From a bacterium (GTDB taxonomy: Bacteria; Patescibacteriota; Minisyncoccia; Phycocordibacterales; UBA1550), in assembly GCA_021823825.1 (NCBI GenBank), contig JAKANJ010000002.1, positions 1 through 33,408 of the forward strand: DNA of 33,408 nucleotides, in the 5' to 3' direction. The stretch's first letter is position 1. Every line of letters begins with the position of its first letter. Below, piece after piece: positions 13,509 to 21,934 of this stretch. Made by a program: the position numbers and the translations under genes. Under the pieces are notes generated by a model, which was not told where the DNA came from, ran no database searches, and saw nothing but the letters and a program-made list of their open reading frames with translations.

Positions 13509-13928
13509 TTAGGCCTTAATTTCCTTTTTGCTACTGCAAAACGCGCACCGACACCCGTGTGGTTTGATATATTCATCGGTGTACTCTTTGCCGTAATCAT
13601 AGGTGAGCTCTTCCCCTGCCTCAATACGTTTTATAGCCTTTATAAACACACGGCCTGCGAAAATTTCAGCTTCACAATTTGGCTTACATGCATGATTAAT
13701 ATATCTCGCTGTATTTGAACGAGCACTTCCGTCAATCATTCGCGTCCTGCTTGTTTCAAAAAGGTACTTGTTCCCTTTATGTGCAGTAACTTCCTTGCCT
13801 CTTAAAATTTTACCAACATACTCAATAATCCACGTACCACGCTTTATAGGCTCACGGGCAAAAAGACCAAGACCGGCGTTTGAACGCTTAACTTCGTATG
13901 AAACATTCCCTAATATAGGCATCGGCAT
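13509..13928 (-). CDS. SET-domain protein (putative protein-lysine methyltransferase)
   Basis: 139 aa. NAGLGLFAREPIKRGTWIIEYVG is the SET-N strand pair. ARYINHACKPNCEA matches the NHSCxPN motif that binds S-adenosylmethionine. GEELTYDYG carries the catalytic Tyr. HGCRCAFC at the end is a post-SET-like CxCxxC zinc motif. SET proteins methylate lysines; bacterial targets are mostly unknown. The frame extends upstream to a GTG at 14000, but the ATG at 13928 is preferred because an extended -10 (TGTTACAAT) lies 10 nt before it and the SET domain begins soon after. It is divergent from the first P-type ATPase gene. Confidence 0.85.
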   Translation of the reverse strand: MPMPILGNVSYEVKRSNAGLGLFAREPIKRGTWIIEYVGKILRGKEVTAHKGNKYLFETSRTRMIDGSARSNTARYINHACKPNCEAEIFAGRVFIKAIKRIEAGEELTYDYGKEYTDEYIKPHGCRCAFCSSKKEIKA

Positions 13929-13938
13929 AACGGTCAAG

Positions 13939-13947
13939 ATTGTAACA
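13939..13947 (-). promoter_or_regulatory. Extended -10 promoter of the SET-domain gene
   Basis: TGTTACAAT on the minus strand, ending 10 nt before the ATG at 13928. It lies inside the longer GTG-initiated reading frame, which argues that the long form is not used. Confidence 0.5.
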
Positions 13948-14006
13948 AAATTAGAAAAGTAAGTAAACGACAAGAATACCCAGTAAGGTGCACGACGCAC
14001 ATTGTC

Positions 14007-14015
14007 TGCTATAAT
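14007..14015 (+). promoter_or_regulatory. Extended -10 promoter of the P-type ATPase pair
   Basis: TGCTATAAT with a consensus hexamer at 14010-14015, 30 nt before the ATG at 14046. The leader of about 24 nt has no Shine-Dalgarno sequence. Confidence 0.65.
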
Positions 14016-14045
14016 GTATTTGTTGTTTGGGCCCTACGCACCACA

Positions 14046-15908
14046 ATGAACACAGATCGCAATAATTTTAGAAAAGCGTTTGCCTATGAAGCGGGCCTCA
14101 TGGCTCTTTTCCTTTCTGGTCTGGCAGCTCATTTTGTAGGAATCATCCCTCCTGAATCTGAAAAAATTGTTCTTGGTCTCATGGGTATTATTGGTCTCAT
14201 CCCCGTCGCACGCAGTGCGTGGCAGTCAATCTTACAGAAAAAAATTAATGTTGACCTGCTTGCGACTGTCGCGTTATTTTTCTCTTTCATCAGCGGAGAG
14301 TGGGTGTCAATGATTTTTATTAATCTCATGCTCACCTCGGCACGAGCGCTTGATCTCTATACGAAACGCCGCTCGCGCATTTCATTGGAAAGCCTTGCCA
14401 AAATGAAACCGTCGCAAGCGCGCATCGTAAAAGACGGGAAAATAGAACTTGTCCCCCTAACTAAAGTAAAGATCGGAGATTTTGTTTCAGTCAACCTTGG
14501 AGAGCAAATACCAACCGACGGCACAGTTGTAAAAGGCGAAGCGACCGTTGATCAATCATCCTTAACCGGTGAGTCTATGCCTGTTCTTCGAACAGTAAAT
14601 GACATGGTTCTTTCAGCGACGGTCATCTCATCAGGAAATCTTATCGTGCGAGCGGAGCGCATAGGCGATGAAACAACTTTCGAGCGCATGATAAAACTTG
14701 TAGAATCAGCACAAGAAGCAAAAACACGGATGAAAACGATGGCTGAACGCTTCGCCGCTTGGTATATCAGCCTTATGCTTATTGTTGCATTTGGACTTTT
14801 TGCAATAACGCGAGACGTTAAACTCGTCCTCTCTGTTGTTCTTGTTGTTTGTGCAGACGATATCGCTATCGCGATTCCCCTCGCCTACATAACAGGTATT
14901 GGCACTGCGGCGCGTCAAGGTATTATCGTAAAAGGGGCAGACTTTCTTGAGGGCTTCTCAAAGATAACGACACTTATTGTAGATAAAACAGGCACAGTTA
15001 CCCTTGGAAAACTAATCGTGAAAAATATGCAACCGCTTGGAGGGGTTGAGCGATCCAAAATACTTGAGCTTTCTGGTGTTGTTTGCAAAGGTTCAACTCA
15101 TCCAATTTCAAAAGCAATAGTTAAATTTGTTGAGCAACAAGACATTACGCTTGGAGACTCAGAAAGCTTCGAAGAAAAGGAGGGGCGCGGCATCCGTGGC
15201 TTTGTTGACGACACAGAGGTGCTCATTGGTCGCCTTGAGTTTATGAAAGAACATGGCATTTACCCATCAATAGAAGCGACAACGTCTATACAAAAAGAAG
15301 AGGAGGAGGCAAACAATGTAACTCTCGTTGCGGTGAACGGCACAATTGCAGGCATGTTTGCCCTTGCTGATGAAATGCGCGAGGATATTCATTCAACCAT
15401 TTCTATATTAAAGCAACAGGGTATCAAGGAAACAATAATGCTCACGGGCGACAATGAGATCGTCGCACGAACAGTAGCAAAAAATGCCGGAATTGATACT
15501 TACTACGCAGGGCTTCTTCCAGAAAATAAAGTTTCTATCCTGGCCAAATACCTTGGACCCCAAAAAACTGTTGCAATGGTGGGAGATGGCGTTAACGATG
15601 CAGCGGTTCTCGCAAGAGCAGATATCGGGATTGCTATGGGGGGAATTGGTTCCGACGCAGCGATTGAATCGGCCGATGTTGTCCTCATGCAAGATGATTT
15701 TAAAAAAATAATTGACTTACGAAATATTGCAAAAAACGTATTGAATGTTGCCAAAAGCAACTTCGTCATTTGGGCCGTAGTGAATACCATTGGACTTTTT
15801 TTGGTATTTACCGGTGTCCTTGATCCTCCAAAAGCTGCAGCTTTCAATTTTCTTACAGATTTTATTCCTATTGCAAACTCCCTGCGCCTTTTTTACTACA
15901 AAAAATAA
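14046..15908 (+). CDS. P-type ATPase, P1B-like but without the CPx metal-binding motif (first of a tandem pair)
   Basis: 620 aa. Actuator motif TGES at 174-177, phosphorylation site DKTGT with Asp313, nucleotide-domain HP motif STHP at 350-353, GDGVNDAAVLARADIGIAM near the hinge, and two C-terminal helices with NFLTDF. The P1B (heavy-metal) topology is present: two extra N-terminal helix pairs before the actuator. In the helix before the phosphorylation domain, the expected CPC/CPH/SPC motif is replaced by CADDIAIAIP (269-278), with two acidic residues. There is no N-terminal heavy-metal-binding domain. The transported ion is therefore unclear; an acidic site hints at a harder cation (Mg, Mn, Ca or Co type) but this is inference. 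It is followed 28 nt later by a paralogue. Confidence 0.9.
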   Translation: MNTDRNNFRKAFAYEAGLMALFLSGLAAHFVGIIPPESEKIVLGLMGIIGLIPVARSAWQSILQKKINVDLLATVALFFSFISGEWVSMIFINLMLTSARALDLYTKRRSRISLESLAKMKPSQARIVKDGKIELVPLTKVKIGDFVSVNLGEQIPTDGTVVKGEATVDQSSLTGESMPVLRTVNDMVLSATVISSGNLIVRAERIGDETTFERMIKLVESAQEAKTRMKTMAERFAAWYISLMLIVAFGLFAITRDVKLVLSVVLVVCADDIAIAIPLAYITGIGTAARQGIIVKGADFLEGFSKITTLIVDKTGTVTLGKLIVKNMQPLGGVERSKILELSGVVCKGSTHPISKAIVKFVEQQDITLGDSESFEEKEGRGIRGFVDDTEVLIGRLEFMKEHGIYPSIEATTSIQKEEEEANNVTLVAVNGTIAGMFALADEMREDIHSTISILKQQGIKETIMLTGDNEIVARTVAKNAGIDTYYAGLLPENKVSILAKYLGPQKTVAMVGDGVNDAAVLARADIGIAMGGIGSDAAIESADVVLMQDDFKKIIDLRNIAKNVLNVAKSNFVIWAVVNTIGLFLVFTGVLDPPKAAAFNFLTDFIPIANSLRLFYYKK

Positions 15909-15936
15909 TGTGGGAGTAATTTGATATCCAAAAAAT

Positions 15937-17856
15937 ATGATGAAGTTAAAACAATTTAAAAAGTTTGAAAAGGATATAAAAAATCTTCATTTGCTTCATT
16001 TTAACGGCAGTATTTTTATTATTTTGCTCATCGCATTATTGGTACATTATGTCGGTATAATTCCACCTCCAATTGATGCAAAGATCCTCATTTTAGTCGC
16101 AAGTATCGCAGTTGTACCAGTAGCTTGGCGTACCGTTATTGCTCTTAAGAAAAAAACCATAAGCATAGACCTTCTTGTTGTCGTAGCCCTTGTAGCTTCC
16201 CTTCTTGCAGGAGAATTTCCATCTGCAGTTATTATTGCGCTTATGCTTACTTCTGCAAGGATGCTAGCCATAACAACAGAAAACAAAGCGCGGCAAGCTA
16301 TCAAAAGTTTGCTCAAACTAAAGCCAAAACTGATACATATTAGAATTGGCGATGAGATAAAAGAAGTATCACCAGAGAATGTAAAAAAAGGTGATCTCGT
16401 TGTCGTTGAGCTAGACGAGCGTATTCCCGTTGATGGAGTAATTACTGAGGGTGATGCCACCGTCGACCAGTCGTCGCTAACGGGTGAATCCATACCTCTG
16501 CAGAAAAAAACGGGTGATTCGGTACTCAGCTCAACCTTTGTAGTATCTGGAAATATCACCATAAGAGCAGAAAGAGTCGGTAAGGAAACAACCCTGGAAA
16601 AGATTATTGATTTAGTTGAAAAAGCCGAAACAAATAAACCTGCAATTTCGATTTTTTCTGACAAGCTAGCCGTCTACTATACAATTACCGTTGTCGTTGC
16701 AACAGTTTTAATCTACCTATTTTCTCATAATCTTTCTCTCGTCCTTTCTGTAATTCTCATTGTTAGTGCCGAAGACATAGCCATCGCGATACCGCTCGCT
16801 TTTGTCGCTGCAATAGGCCATGCAGCAAAACGAGGGGCGATTATTAAAGGGGGCAACTATCTAGAGGGGTTAAAGAAAGTAAAAATACTTATTGTCGATA
16901 AAACGGGAACACTCACCAAGGGGAAACTAAAGGTTGACGATATTTTTATTTTTGGCGACTGGGAAAAAGAAAAAGTACTATCGCTTGCCGCAAGCATAGC
17001 ATGCGAATCAAACCACCCAACAGCAAAAGCCATACTGCAGTACACACAGGAGCATAACTGTAAATTTAAACAACCAGATAGACTAAAAGAAATAAGCGGT
17101 CAAGGGATAGAAGCATTTATTAATGATAAAAAAATTATTATTGGCAGATTAAGTTATTTGCAAGAAGAGCAGGTGTCAGTAACACCACATCAATTACGTG
17201 ATTTAGAAAGAGAAAAAGACAGGGGCCTTAATATTACAGCAGTTGGCTACGACGGAGAACTAATCGCATTTTTTGCACTTGCTGATGAAATTAAGCCTGG
17301 AACAAAAGAGGTCCTTACAGAGCTGAAACACCTGGGAGTTGAGAAAATAGTAATGCTTAGTGGGGATAATGAGAAAATAGCAGGACGCGTTGCAAGCATA
17401 GTAGGAATAACTGACTACCATGCTAATTTGCTTCCAGAAGATAAGATTACTTATCTTAAAAAATACATGAGTGCAAAATATAAAGTTATGGCTGCAGGTG
17501 ATGGTGTAAATGACGCAGCTCTACTAAGTGCAGCAGATATTGGGGTTGCGATGGGGGGAATTGGCGCCGACGCCACAGTAGAGTCTGCGGACATTGTCCT
17601 AATGCAAGACGACCTAGCTAAGCTGCCGGAACTAATTAAGCTAAGTAAGTTTACGCTTGGTGTCGTCTATCAGGATCTCGTCATTTGGGCGATCATAAAC
17701 AGCGCGGGGCTTATCCTTGTTTTTGCGGGGCTTCTTTTGCCAACTGGTGCTGCGGTATATAATTTTTTAGGTGATTTCCCTCCTCTAATTAACTCTATTA
17801 AGTTGCTTCGGCTTCGCAAAGGCGAGTATAAGCAGCCGTTGCTAACAAAAAGGTAG
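15937..17856 (+). CDS. P-type ATPase, P1B-like but without the CPx motif (second of a tandem pair)
   Basis: 639 aa, clearly paralogous to the preceding gene along its whole length. TGES at 182-185, DKTGT with Asp321, SNHPTAKA as HP motif, GDGVNDAALLSAADIGVAM, and a C-terminal helix pair ending NFLGDFPPLINSIKLLRL. The helix-4 motif is SAEDIAIAIP (277-286), again with adjacent acidic residues instead of CPx, and even the cysteine seen in the first pump is Ser here. No N-terminal metal-binding domain. The gene is probably cotranscribed with the first. A shared substrate, a heteromer or complementary ions are all possible. A weak hairpin (17879-17892) follows the stop but lacks a T-run. Confidence 0.9.
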   Translation: MMKLKQFKKFEKDIKNLHLLHFNGSIFIILLIALLVHYVGIIPPPIDAKILILVASIAVVPVAWRTVIALKKKTISIDLLVVVALVASLLAGEFPSAVIIALMLTSARMLAITTENKARQAIKSLLKLKPKLIHIRIGDEIKEVSPENVKKGDLVVVELDERIPVDGVITEGDATVDQSSLTGESIPLQKKTGDSVLSSTFVVSGNITIRAERVGKETTLEKIIDLVEKAETNKPAISIFSDKLAVYYTITVVVATVLIYLFSHNLSLVLSVILIVSAEDIAIAIPLAFVAAIGHAAKRGAIIKGGNYLEGLKKVKILIVDKTGTLTKGKLKVDDIFIFGDWEKEKVLSLAASIACESNHPTAKAILQYTQEHNCKFKQPDRLKEISGQGIEAFINDKKIIIGRLSYLQEEQVSVTPHQLRDLEREKDRGLNITAVGYDGELIAFFALADEIKPGTKEVLTELKHLGVEKIVMLSGDNEKIAGRVASIVGITDYHANLLPEDKITYLKKYMSAKYKVMAAGDGVNDAALLSAADIGVAMGGIGADATVESADIVLMQDDLAKLPELIKLSKFTLGVVYQDLVIWAIINSAGLILVFAGLLLPTGAAVYNFLGDFPPLINSIKLLRLRKGEYKQPLLTKR

Positions 17857-17912
17857 GCACCGGTCAACGAAATCGCTACTAGCCCATGCTAGGCAAAAAA
17901 GTATGCCAGATG

Positions 17913-17918
17913 TATACT
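17913..17918 (+). promoter_or_regulatory. -10 box of the FAD-linked oxidase gene
   Basis: TATACT, 14 nt before the ATG at 17933, giving a leader of about 8 nt without a Shine-Dalgarno sequence. Confidence 0.55.
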
Positions 17919-17932
17919 TTACTTAACATACT

Positions 17933-19585
17933 ATGAAAACAACAACTGAATTAAAAGCATCATTAAGGAATGTATTTAAGGGGGAGTTGCTAGACGATAG
18001 TAACTCAGTAACAAGGTGCGCAAACGATGCGAGTATTTTTGAATTCGTACCAATTCTTGTAGCAAAACCAAAAGATGCCGAGGACATTAAAACACTCGTA
18101 TCAACGCTAAACACACAAGAAGACCCAGCATCAAACTTGTCCATTACTGCGCGCGCTGCAGGAACAGGCATGGCAGGTGGTGCGCTTACAGAGTCCATAG
18201 TCCTTGATGTAATGAACCTCAATACAATTAAGTCCATTACTGACAGCACTGCAGTTGTCGAGCCAGGAGTATACTATCGAGACCTTGAAAAACAAACACT
18301 TGCGATAAATCGCATAATGCCTTCCTACCCTGCATCAAAAAACATATGCGCAGTTGGCGGAATGGTTAACACAAACGCTTCAGGAGAAAAGACTCTCATT
18401 TACGGTAGCACTGACCGCTATGTAAAGAAACTAAAAGTAGTGCTTTCAGACGGAAATGAATATACTTTTGAGCCTCTCAGCAAAAATGAGCTCGATGAGA
18501 AGATGAAACTAGAATCCTTTGAAGGAGAACTTTACAGAAGCATGTTCAACCTTCTTGATAAAAATTATGAGATGCTCCAGAAGGCACGACCCCAAGTTTC
18601 TAAAAATTCAACCGGTTATGCTCTTTGGAATATCTGGGACAAAGAGACCTTTGATTTTACAAAACTTTTTGTTGGGTCGGAGGGAACTCTTGGCATAACT
18701 ACCGAGATTACTTTTGACCTTGTTGAACCAAAACCAAAATCAAAACTTTTGGTCATTTTCGTAAAAGACCTTGCCCCCCTCCCCTCGCTTGTTCAAAAAG
18801 TTCTTGCTCACAAACCTGAAAGTTTTGAATCCTATGACGATAACACTTTCAAATTTGCAATTCGTTTTTTCCCGGACATCGTCAAATCAATGAAAACCGG
18901 CTTATTTTCACTTATGTATCGTTTTCTTCCGGAGTTTTCAATGATTATACGTGGAGGTGTTCCAAAACTTATTCTTCTCGCAGAATTTACCGGTACTGAT
19001 GACCAAGAAATTCTCGCACGTGCTGAAGCAGCACAAAAGGATATCGCATCATTTGGATTTGAAACAAAAATCTCAACAACAAAAGAGGACGCTGAAAAAT
19101 ACTGGACTATCCGTCGCGAAAGCTTCAACTTGCTTCGTCATCATGGCGGAAAGAAGAGAACAGTTCCTGTTTTTGACGATATTGTTGTAGACCCAAATAA
19201 ACTACCAGAGTTTCTTCCCCGCTTAACCGAGCTTATGGACGGATATAAACTTGTCTACACCATTGCAGGACATATTGGAGATGGTAATTTCCATATAATC
19301 CCCTTGATGGACCTTCGTAAAGCAAAAGAGCGAAGTATCGTTCTGGAATTAGCACAAAAAGTATTTGCGCTTGTCTTTGAATTTGGCGGTTCAATGTCAG
19401 GAGAACACAATGATGGAGTTGTTCGTACTCCGTTTTTAAGGCAAATGTATGGGGATGACGTATATCACCTTTTTGAAAAAACAAAAAATATTTTTGACCC
19501 TAAACATATATTTAACCCAGGTAAAAAAGTATTTGGGGGTGAGGACCTACAACGCCTGCAAGATCATATTGATAGAGTATACTAG
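17933..19585 (+). CDS. FAD-linked oxidase, GlcD / D-lactate dehydrogenase type
   Basis: 550 aa. The N-terminal half is a PCMH-type FAD-binding domain: TARAAGTGMAGGAL (pyrophosphate loop), VEPGVYYRDLEKQ, YPASKNICAVGGMVNTNASG and GSEGTLGITTEITF. The C-terminal half has the substrate domain hallmarks AGHIGDGNFH and SGEHNDG, which hold the catalytic histidine and metal-binding residues in D-lactate and glycolate dehydrogenases. It ends IFNPGKKVF, as in the family. No iron-sulfur (CCG) domain is attached and no such partner gene is nearby. It likely oxidises a D-2-hydroxy acid; substrate and electron acceptor are not evident. It follows the ATPase pair with its own promoter and ends at a strong terminator. 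Confidence 0.9.
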   Translation: MKTTTELKASLRNVFKGELLDDSNSVTRCANDASIFEFVPILVAKPKDAEDIKTLVSTLNTQEDPASNLSITARAAGTGMAGGALTESIVLDVMNLNTIKSITDSTAVVEPGVYYRDLEKQTLAINRIMPSYPASKNICAVGGMVNTNASGEKTLIYGSTDRYVKKLKVVLSDGNEYTFEPLSKNELDEKMKLESFEGELYRSMFNLLDKNYEMLQKARPQVSKNSTGYALWNIWDKETFDFTKLFVGSEGTLGITTEITFDLVEPKPKSKLLVIFVKDLAPLPSLVQKVLAHKPESFESYDDNTFKFAIRFFPDIVKSMKTGLFSLMYRFLPEFSMIIRGGVPKLILLAEFTGTDDQEILARAEAAQKDIASFGFETKISTTKEDAEKYWTIRRESFNLLRHHGGKKRTVPVFDDIVVDPNKLPEFLPRLTELMDGYKLVYTIAGHIGDGNFHIIPLMDLRKAKERSIVLELAQKVFALVFEFGGSMSGEHNDGVVRTPFLRQMYGDDVYHLFEKTKNIFDPKHIFNPGKKVFGGEDLQRLQDHIDRVY

Positions 19586-19591
19586 AGTAAT

Positions 19592-19631
19592 AAAAAAGGT
19601 CCGACCTTTCGCAAAAGGTCGGACCTTTTTT
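19592..19631. terminator. Strong bidirectional terminator between convergent genes
   Basis: AAAAAAGGTCCGACC, a 10-nt loop and GGTCGGACCTTTTTT: a 15-bp perfect stem with A/T tracts at both ends. It serves both the FAD oxidase gene and the convergent ABC permease gene. Confidence 0.92.
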
Positions 19632-19633
19632 AT

Positions 19634-20434
19634 TTATGACCGTTTAGAGAAAACGAGACTAATAAGAAATATGCACAAAGCAACAAGAACAATGGCACCT
19701 CCAGAGGCTAGGTTAAAATAGTATGAAGCAAAAAGTCCGATAATAACAGAACATAATGAAAATGCTACCGCGAAAATCATTGTCGTTCGAAACCCCTTTC
19801 CTAATTGCATTGCCGATATCACTGGGATAACCATAAGCGCTCCTATCAAAAGTACACCCACAATGCGGATAGATAAAGCAACGGAAACTGCAGCAAGTAC
19901 AACAATAGCAATATTGAGAACTTTCACAGGTAGTCCATTTGCCTGTGCAAGTTCTGCATCAAATGATGTAAAGAATAGTTCTTTGAAAAGCAACACGATT
20001 GCAAGAAATACCGTAATCGCAAGAACTAAGGTAACCCAAAGATCTGACGTTGATACCGTTGAGATGCTTCCAAATAGATAGCTAAAAAGGTTCGCGTTAA
20101 ACCCTTTTGCTAAAGATATTATCACCACAGCAACAGCAAGCGAGCCAGAAAGGAATAGTGCAAGAACCGACTCCCCAAAAATTTTACGGCCATTTTGAAG
20201 CGACTCAATACCAAACGCCGCAAGGACAGAAAGTATAATTGCAGAAATGATTGGATTTATTTGGAGGAACAACCCCACCGCAACACCAGCAAACGAGACG
20301 TGCGCAAGTGTATCAGCCATAAGAGAATAACGACGGACAACAAGGAACATTCCGATTAACGGAGCAATGATGCCGATAGCGATACCGGCCTCAAATGCAC
20401 GAAGCATAAAATCATATTGGAATATATCAAGCAT
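19634..20434 (-). CDS. ABC transporter permease, zinc/manganese (ZnuB/MntB) family
   Basis: 266 aa with about eight or nine hydrophobic segments. FEAGIAIGIIAPLIGMFLVVRRYSLMADTLAHVSFAGVAVG is the signature start of ABC-3 permeases, and IRIVGVLLIGALMVIPVISA is the conserved late block. These move Zn, Mn or Fe(II) inward with a cognate ATPase and a metal-binding lipoprotein. The start at ATG 20434 is chosen, so the gene overlaps the ATPase 3' end by 8 nt, a classical translational coupling. The frame extends upstream to 20506, but those codons lie inside the ATPase gene. No substrate-binding protein gene is present in this window. Confidence 0.88.
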   Translation of the reverse strand: MLDIFQYDFMLRAFEAGIAIGIIAPLIGMFLVVRRYSLMADTLAHVSFAGVAVGLFLQINPIISAIILSVLAAFGIESLQNGRKIFGESVLALFLSGSLAVAVVIISLAKGFNANLFSYLFGSISTVSTSDLWVTLVLAITVFLAIVLLFKELFFTSFDAELAQANGLPVKVLNIAIVVLAAVSVALSIRIVGVLLIGALMVIPVISAMQLGKGFRTTMIFAVAFSLCSVIIGLFASYYFNLASGGAIVLVALCIFLISLVFSKRS

Positions 20435-21209
20435 GGTGGTGGTGTTGGTGATTAATTGGTTCACTTCGCAAATGGTCCCCATAAAGATGCTCCAAGAGAT
20501 GTTCATTTACTATATCTCCTGGGAATCCATGGCACACAAGCTCATGGTTTAAACACAGTACTGTCTTTGCTTCTCGAGATATTGTTTCTACGTCGTGAGA
20601 AATAAAAATAATAGTTAAGTGATGATCACGATTAAGCGAGTTTAAGAATTCATAAAATGTCTTCTGCGCTCCAATATCTACCCCGACAGTCGGTTCATCA
20701 AGAATAAGAACTTCAGGATTGCTGGTAAGAGCTCGCGCTATAAAAACTCGTTGACGCTCACCTCCTGAAAGATTGCCAACGAGTGTATTGCGATACCTTG
20801 CGACACCCGTAAGATCCATCGCTTTTTCTACTGCTTCAATATCATCTTTCGTAAATCGATTTAAAAATCCTCGTTTTGCGATTCTGCCGCTACGCACAAC
20901 CTCAAAAACGGTAGCTGGAAAACTTTTATCAGCTTGAGTAACCCGCTGAGGAACGTAACCAATGCGATATTTCTCTTTAAAATCATAGCTATCCTTGCCG
21001 AACAGTTCTATTGTGCCGTTTGTGGGGCGTAATAGCCCAAGAATGATTTTGATAAGCGTCGTTTTACCACCGCCATTTGGGCCTATAATCCCAAGATAAT
21101 CGCCCTTGTTAACCGAAAAAGTAAGGTTTTCAAGAACCGGACTTTCGGACTGGTATGAAAAGCTTACATTATCAAGTTTAATATCTGGTTTTTCTGTTTT
21201 CTCAGTCAT
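20427..21209 (-). CDS. ABC transporter ATPase, zinc/manganese (ZnuC/MntA-type) family
   Basis: 260 aa. Walker A GPNGGGKTT (43-51), Q-loop VPQR, signature LSGGERQR, Walker B LILDEP and H-loop ISHD are all in place. FLNRFTKDDIEAVEKAMDLTGVARYRNT is the helical domain typical of metal-uptake ATPases. The C-terminus is His-rich (NHQHHHHA), which is compatible with zinc or another metal as ligand. It overlaps the permease start by 8 nt. An inverted repeat covers its -10 box, suggesting regulation by a metal-responsive repressor, but no regulator gene lies nearby. Confidence 0.9.
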   Translation of the reverse strand: MTEKTEKPDIKLDNVSFSYQSESPVLENLTFSVNKGDYLGIIGPNGGGKTTLIKIILGLLRPTNGTIELFGKDSYDFKEKYRIGYVPQRVTQADKSFPATVFEVVRSGRIAKRGFLNRFTKDDIEAVEKAMDLTGVARYRNTLVGNLSGGERQRVFIARALTSNPEVLILDEPTVGVDIGAQKTFYEFLNSLNRDHHLTIIFISHDVETISREAKTVLCLNHELVCHGFPGDIVNEHLLEHLYGDHLRSEPINHQHHHHA

Positions 21210-21214
21210 AATAA

Positions 21215-21232
21215 ATATACTTCATAGTATAT
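21215..21232 (-). promoter_or_regulatory. -10 box with overlapping inverted repeat (possible operator) of the metal ABC genes
   Basis: ATATACT (21215-21221) and AGTATAT (21226-21232) are exact reverse complements with a 4-nt spacer. On the minus strand the right arm is an extended -10 (TGATATACT, plus-strand 21226-21234), 16 nt before the ATG at 21209. A dimeric repressor bound here would block the promoter. Confidence 0.5.
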
Positions 21233-21257
21233 CATACCTGTCTAGTCCCTGGCACAT

Positions 21258-21833
21258 TTAATACTTTTCAATAGCGGTAAGAATTGCGTCTCTCCCCGCC
21301 TTTGTCCTCGCAGAATATGGTAGCGGACGTACCCCAAGAGCAGCTTCAATTGCTTTTAGATTATGCGATCGCTCTGTTTGGTTCAAGCGATCAATTTTAT
21401 TTGCAACAACAATAAAATTAATACCCTCTGCTCGCAAAATATCAATCATTTCTTTATCGTGGGCCATTGGGGCTACACATGCATCAACAATCAAAACTAC
21501 AAGACTAACGGGTGCCTCGCCGCTCCCCAGGTACCAGAGAATCAACTTCCTAATTTTTTCTGCTCCCGCAACGGCAATTCGTGCGAAACCATAGCCAGGA
21601 AGGTCAACAAAATAAATAGCTTTATTAACTAAAAAAAAATTAATTTCACGCGTTTTTCCTGGTTGCGCGCTTGATTTTACAAGGTCTTTGCGTAAAAGAA
21701 GTGAGTTAATCACACTCGATTTACCAACATTGGATCGACCGACAAATGCAATCTGCGGATATGTATCCTTCAAAATGGGGTCAGTACCGATAATACCCTT
21801 TACAAAATCAGCACTTGTTATATTCATTGCCAT
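21258..21833 (-). CDS. engB: Ribosome biogenesis GTPase EngB (YihA/YsxC)
   Basis: 191 aa. GTPase motifs: G1 GRSNVGKSS, G2 GKTREINFF with the conserved Thr, G3 DLPGYGFA, G4 NKID and G5-like YSARTKAG. The DLPGYG form and overall size are diagnostic of the EngB/YihA/YsxC family, needed for large ribosomal subunit assembly. The frame continues upstream to a TTG at 21854, but the ATG at 21833 (or 21827, MNITSAD) is more plausible. No Shine-Dalgarno sequence is visible. The ABC ATPase gene follows 48 nt downstream with its own promoter. Confidence 0.92.
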   Translation of the reverse strand: MAMNITSADFVKGIIGTDPILKDTYPQIAFVGRSNVGKSSVINSLLLRKDLVKSSAQPGKTREINFFLVNKAIYFVDLPGYGFARIAVAGAEKIRKLILWYLGSGEAPVSLVVLIVDACVAPMAHDKEMIDILRAEGINFIVVANKIDRLNQTERSHNLKAIEAALGVRPLPYSARTKAGRDAILTAIEKY

Positions 21834-21897
21834 ATTGAACCACAAAATGAACAAATAATGAAGTGAGCAGATTCTGCTCTTGAAAACCCGAAATTAA

Positions 21898-21906
21898 TGT
21901 TATACT
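21898..21906 (+). promoter_or_regulatory. Extended -10 promoter of the DsbA-like gene
   Basis: TGTTATACT with the hexamer at 21901-21906, 28 nt before the ATG at 21935. The leader is almost pure A/T and lacks a Shine-Dalgarno sequence. Confidence 0.55.
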
Positions 21907-21934
21907 AGGGGAACTTAATAATAATATTAATAAT

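Noticed and set aside
13929..14000. Longer SET protein starting with GTG at 14000
   Set aside because: An extended -10 box lies inside this segment and the SET domain needs no extra N-terminal sequence.
17879..17892. Hairpin CTAGC/GCTAG as terminator after the ATPases
   Set aside because: A five-bp stem, followed by A residues rather than T on the plus strand.
20435..20506. Longer ABC permease starting at 20506
   Set aside because: These codons lie wholly inside the ATPase gene; the ATG at 20434 gives the usual short overlap and a normal N-terminus.
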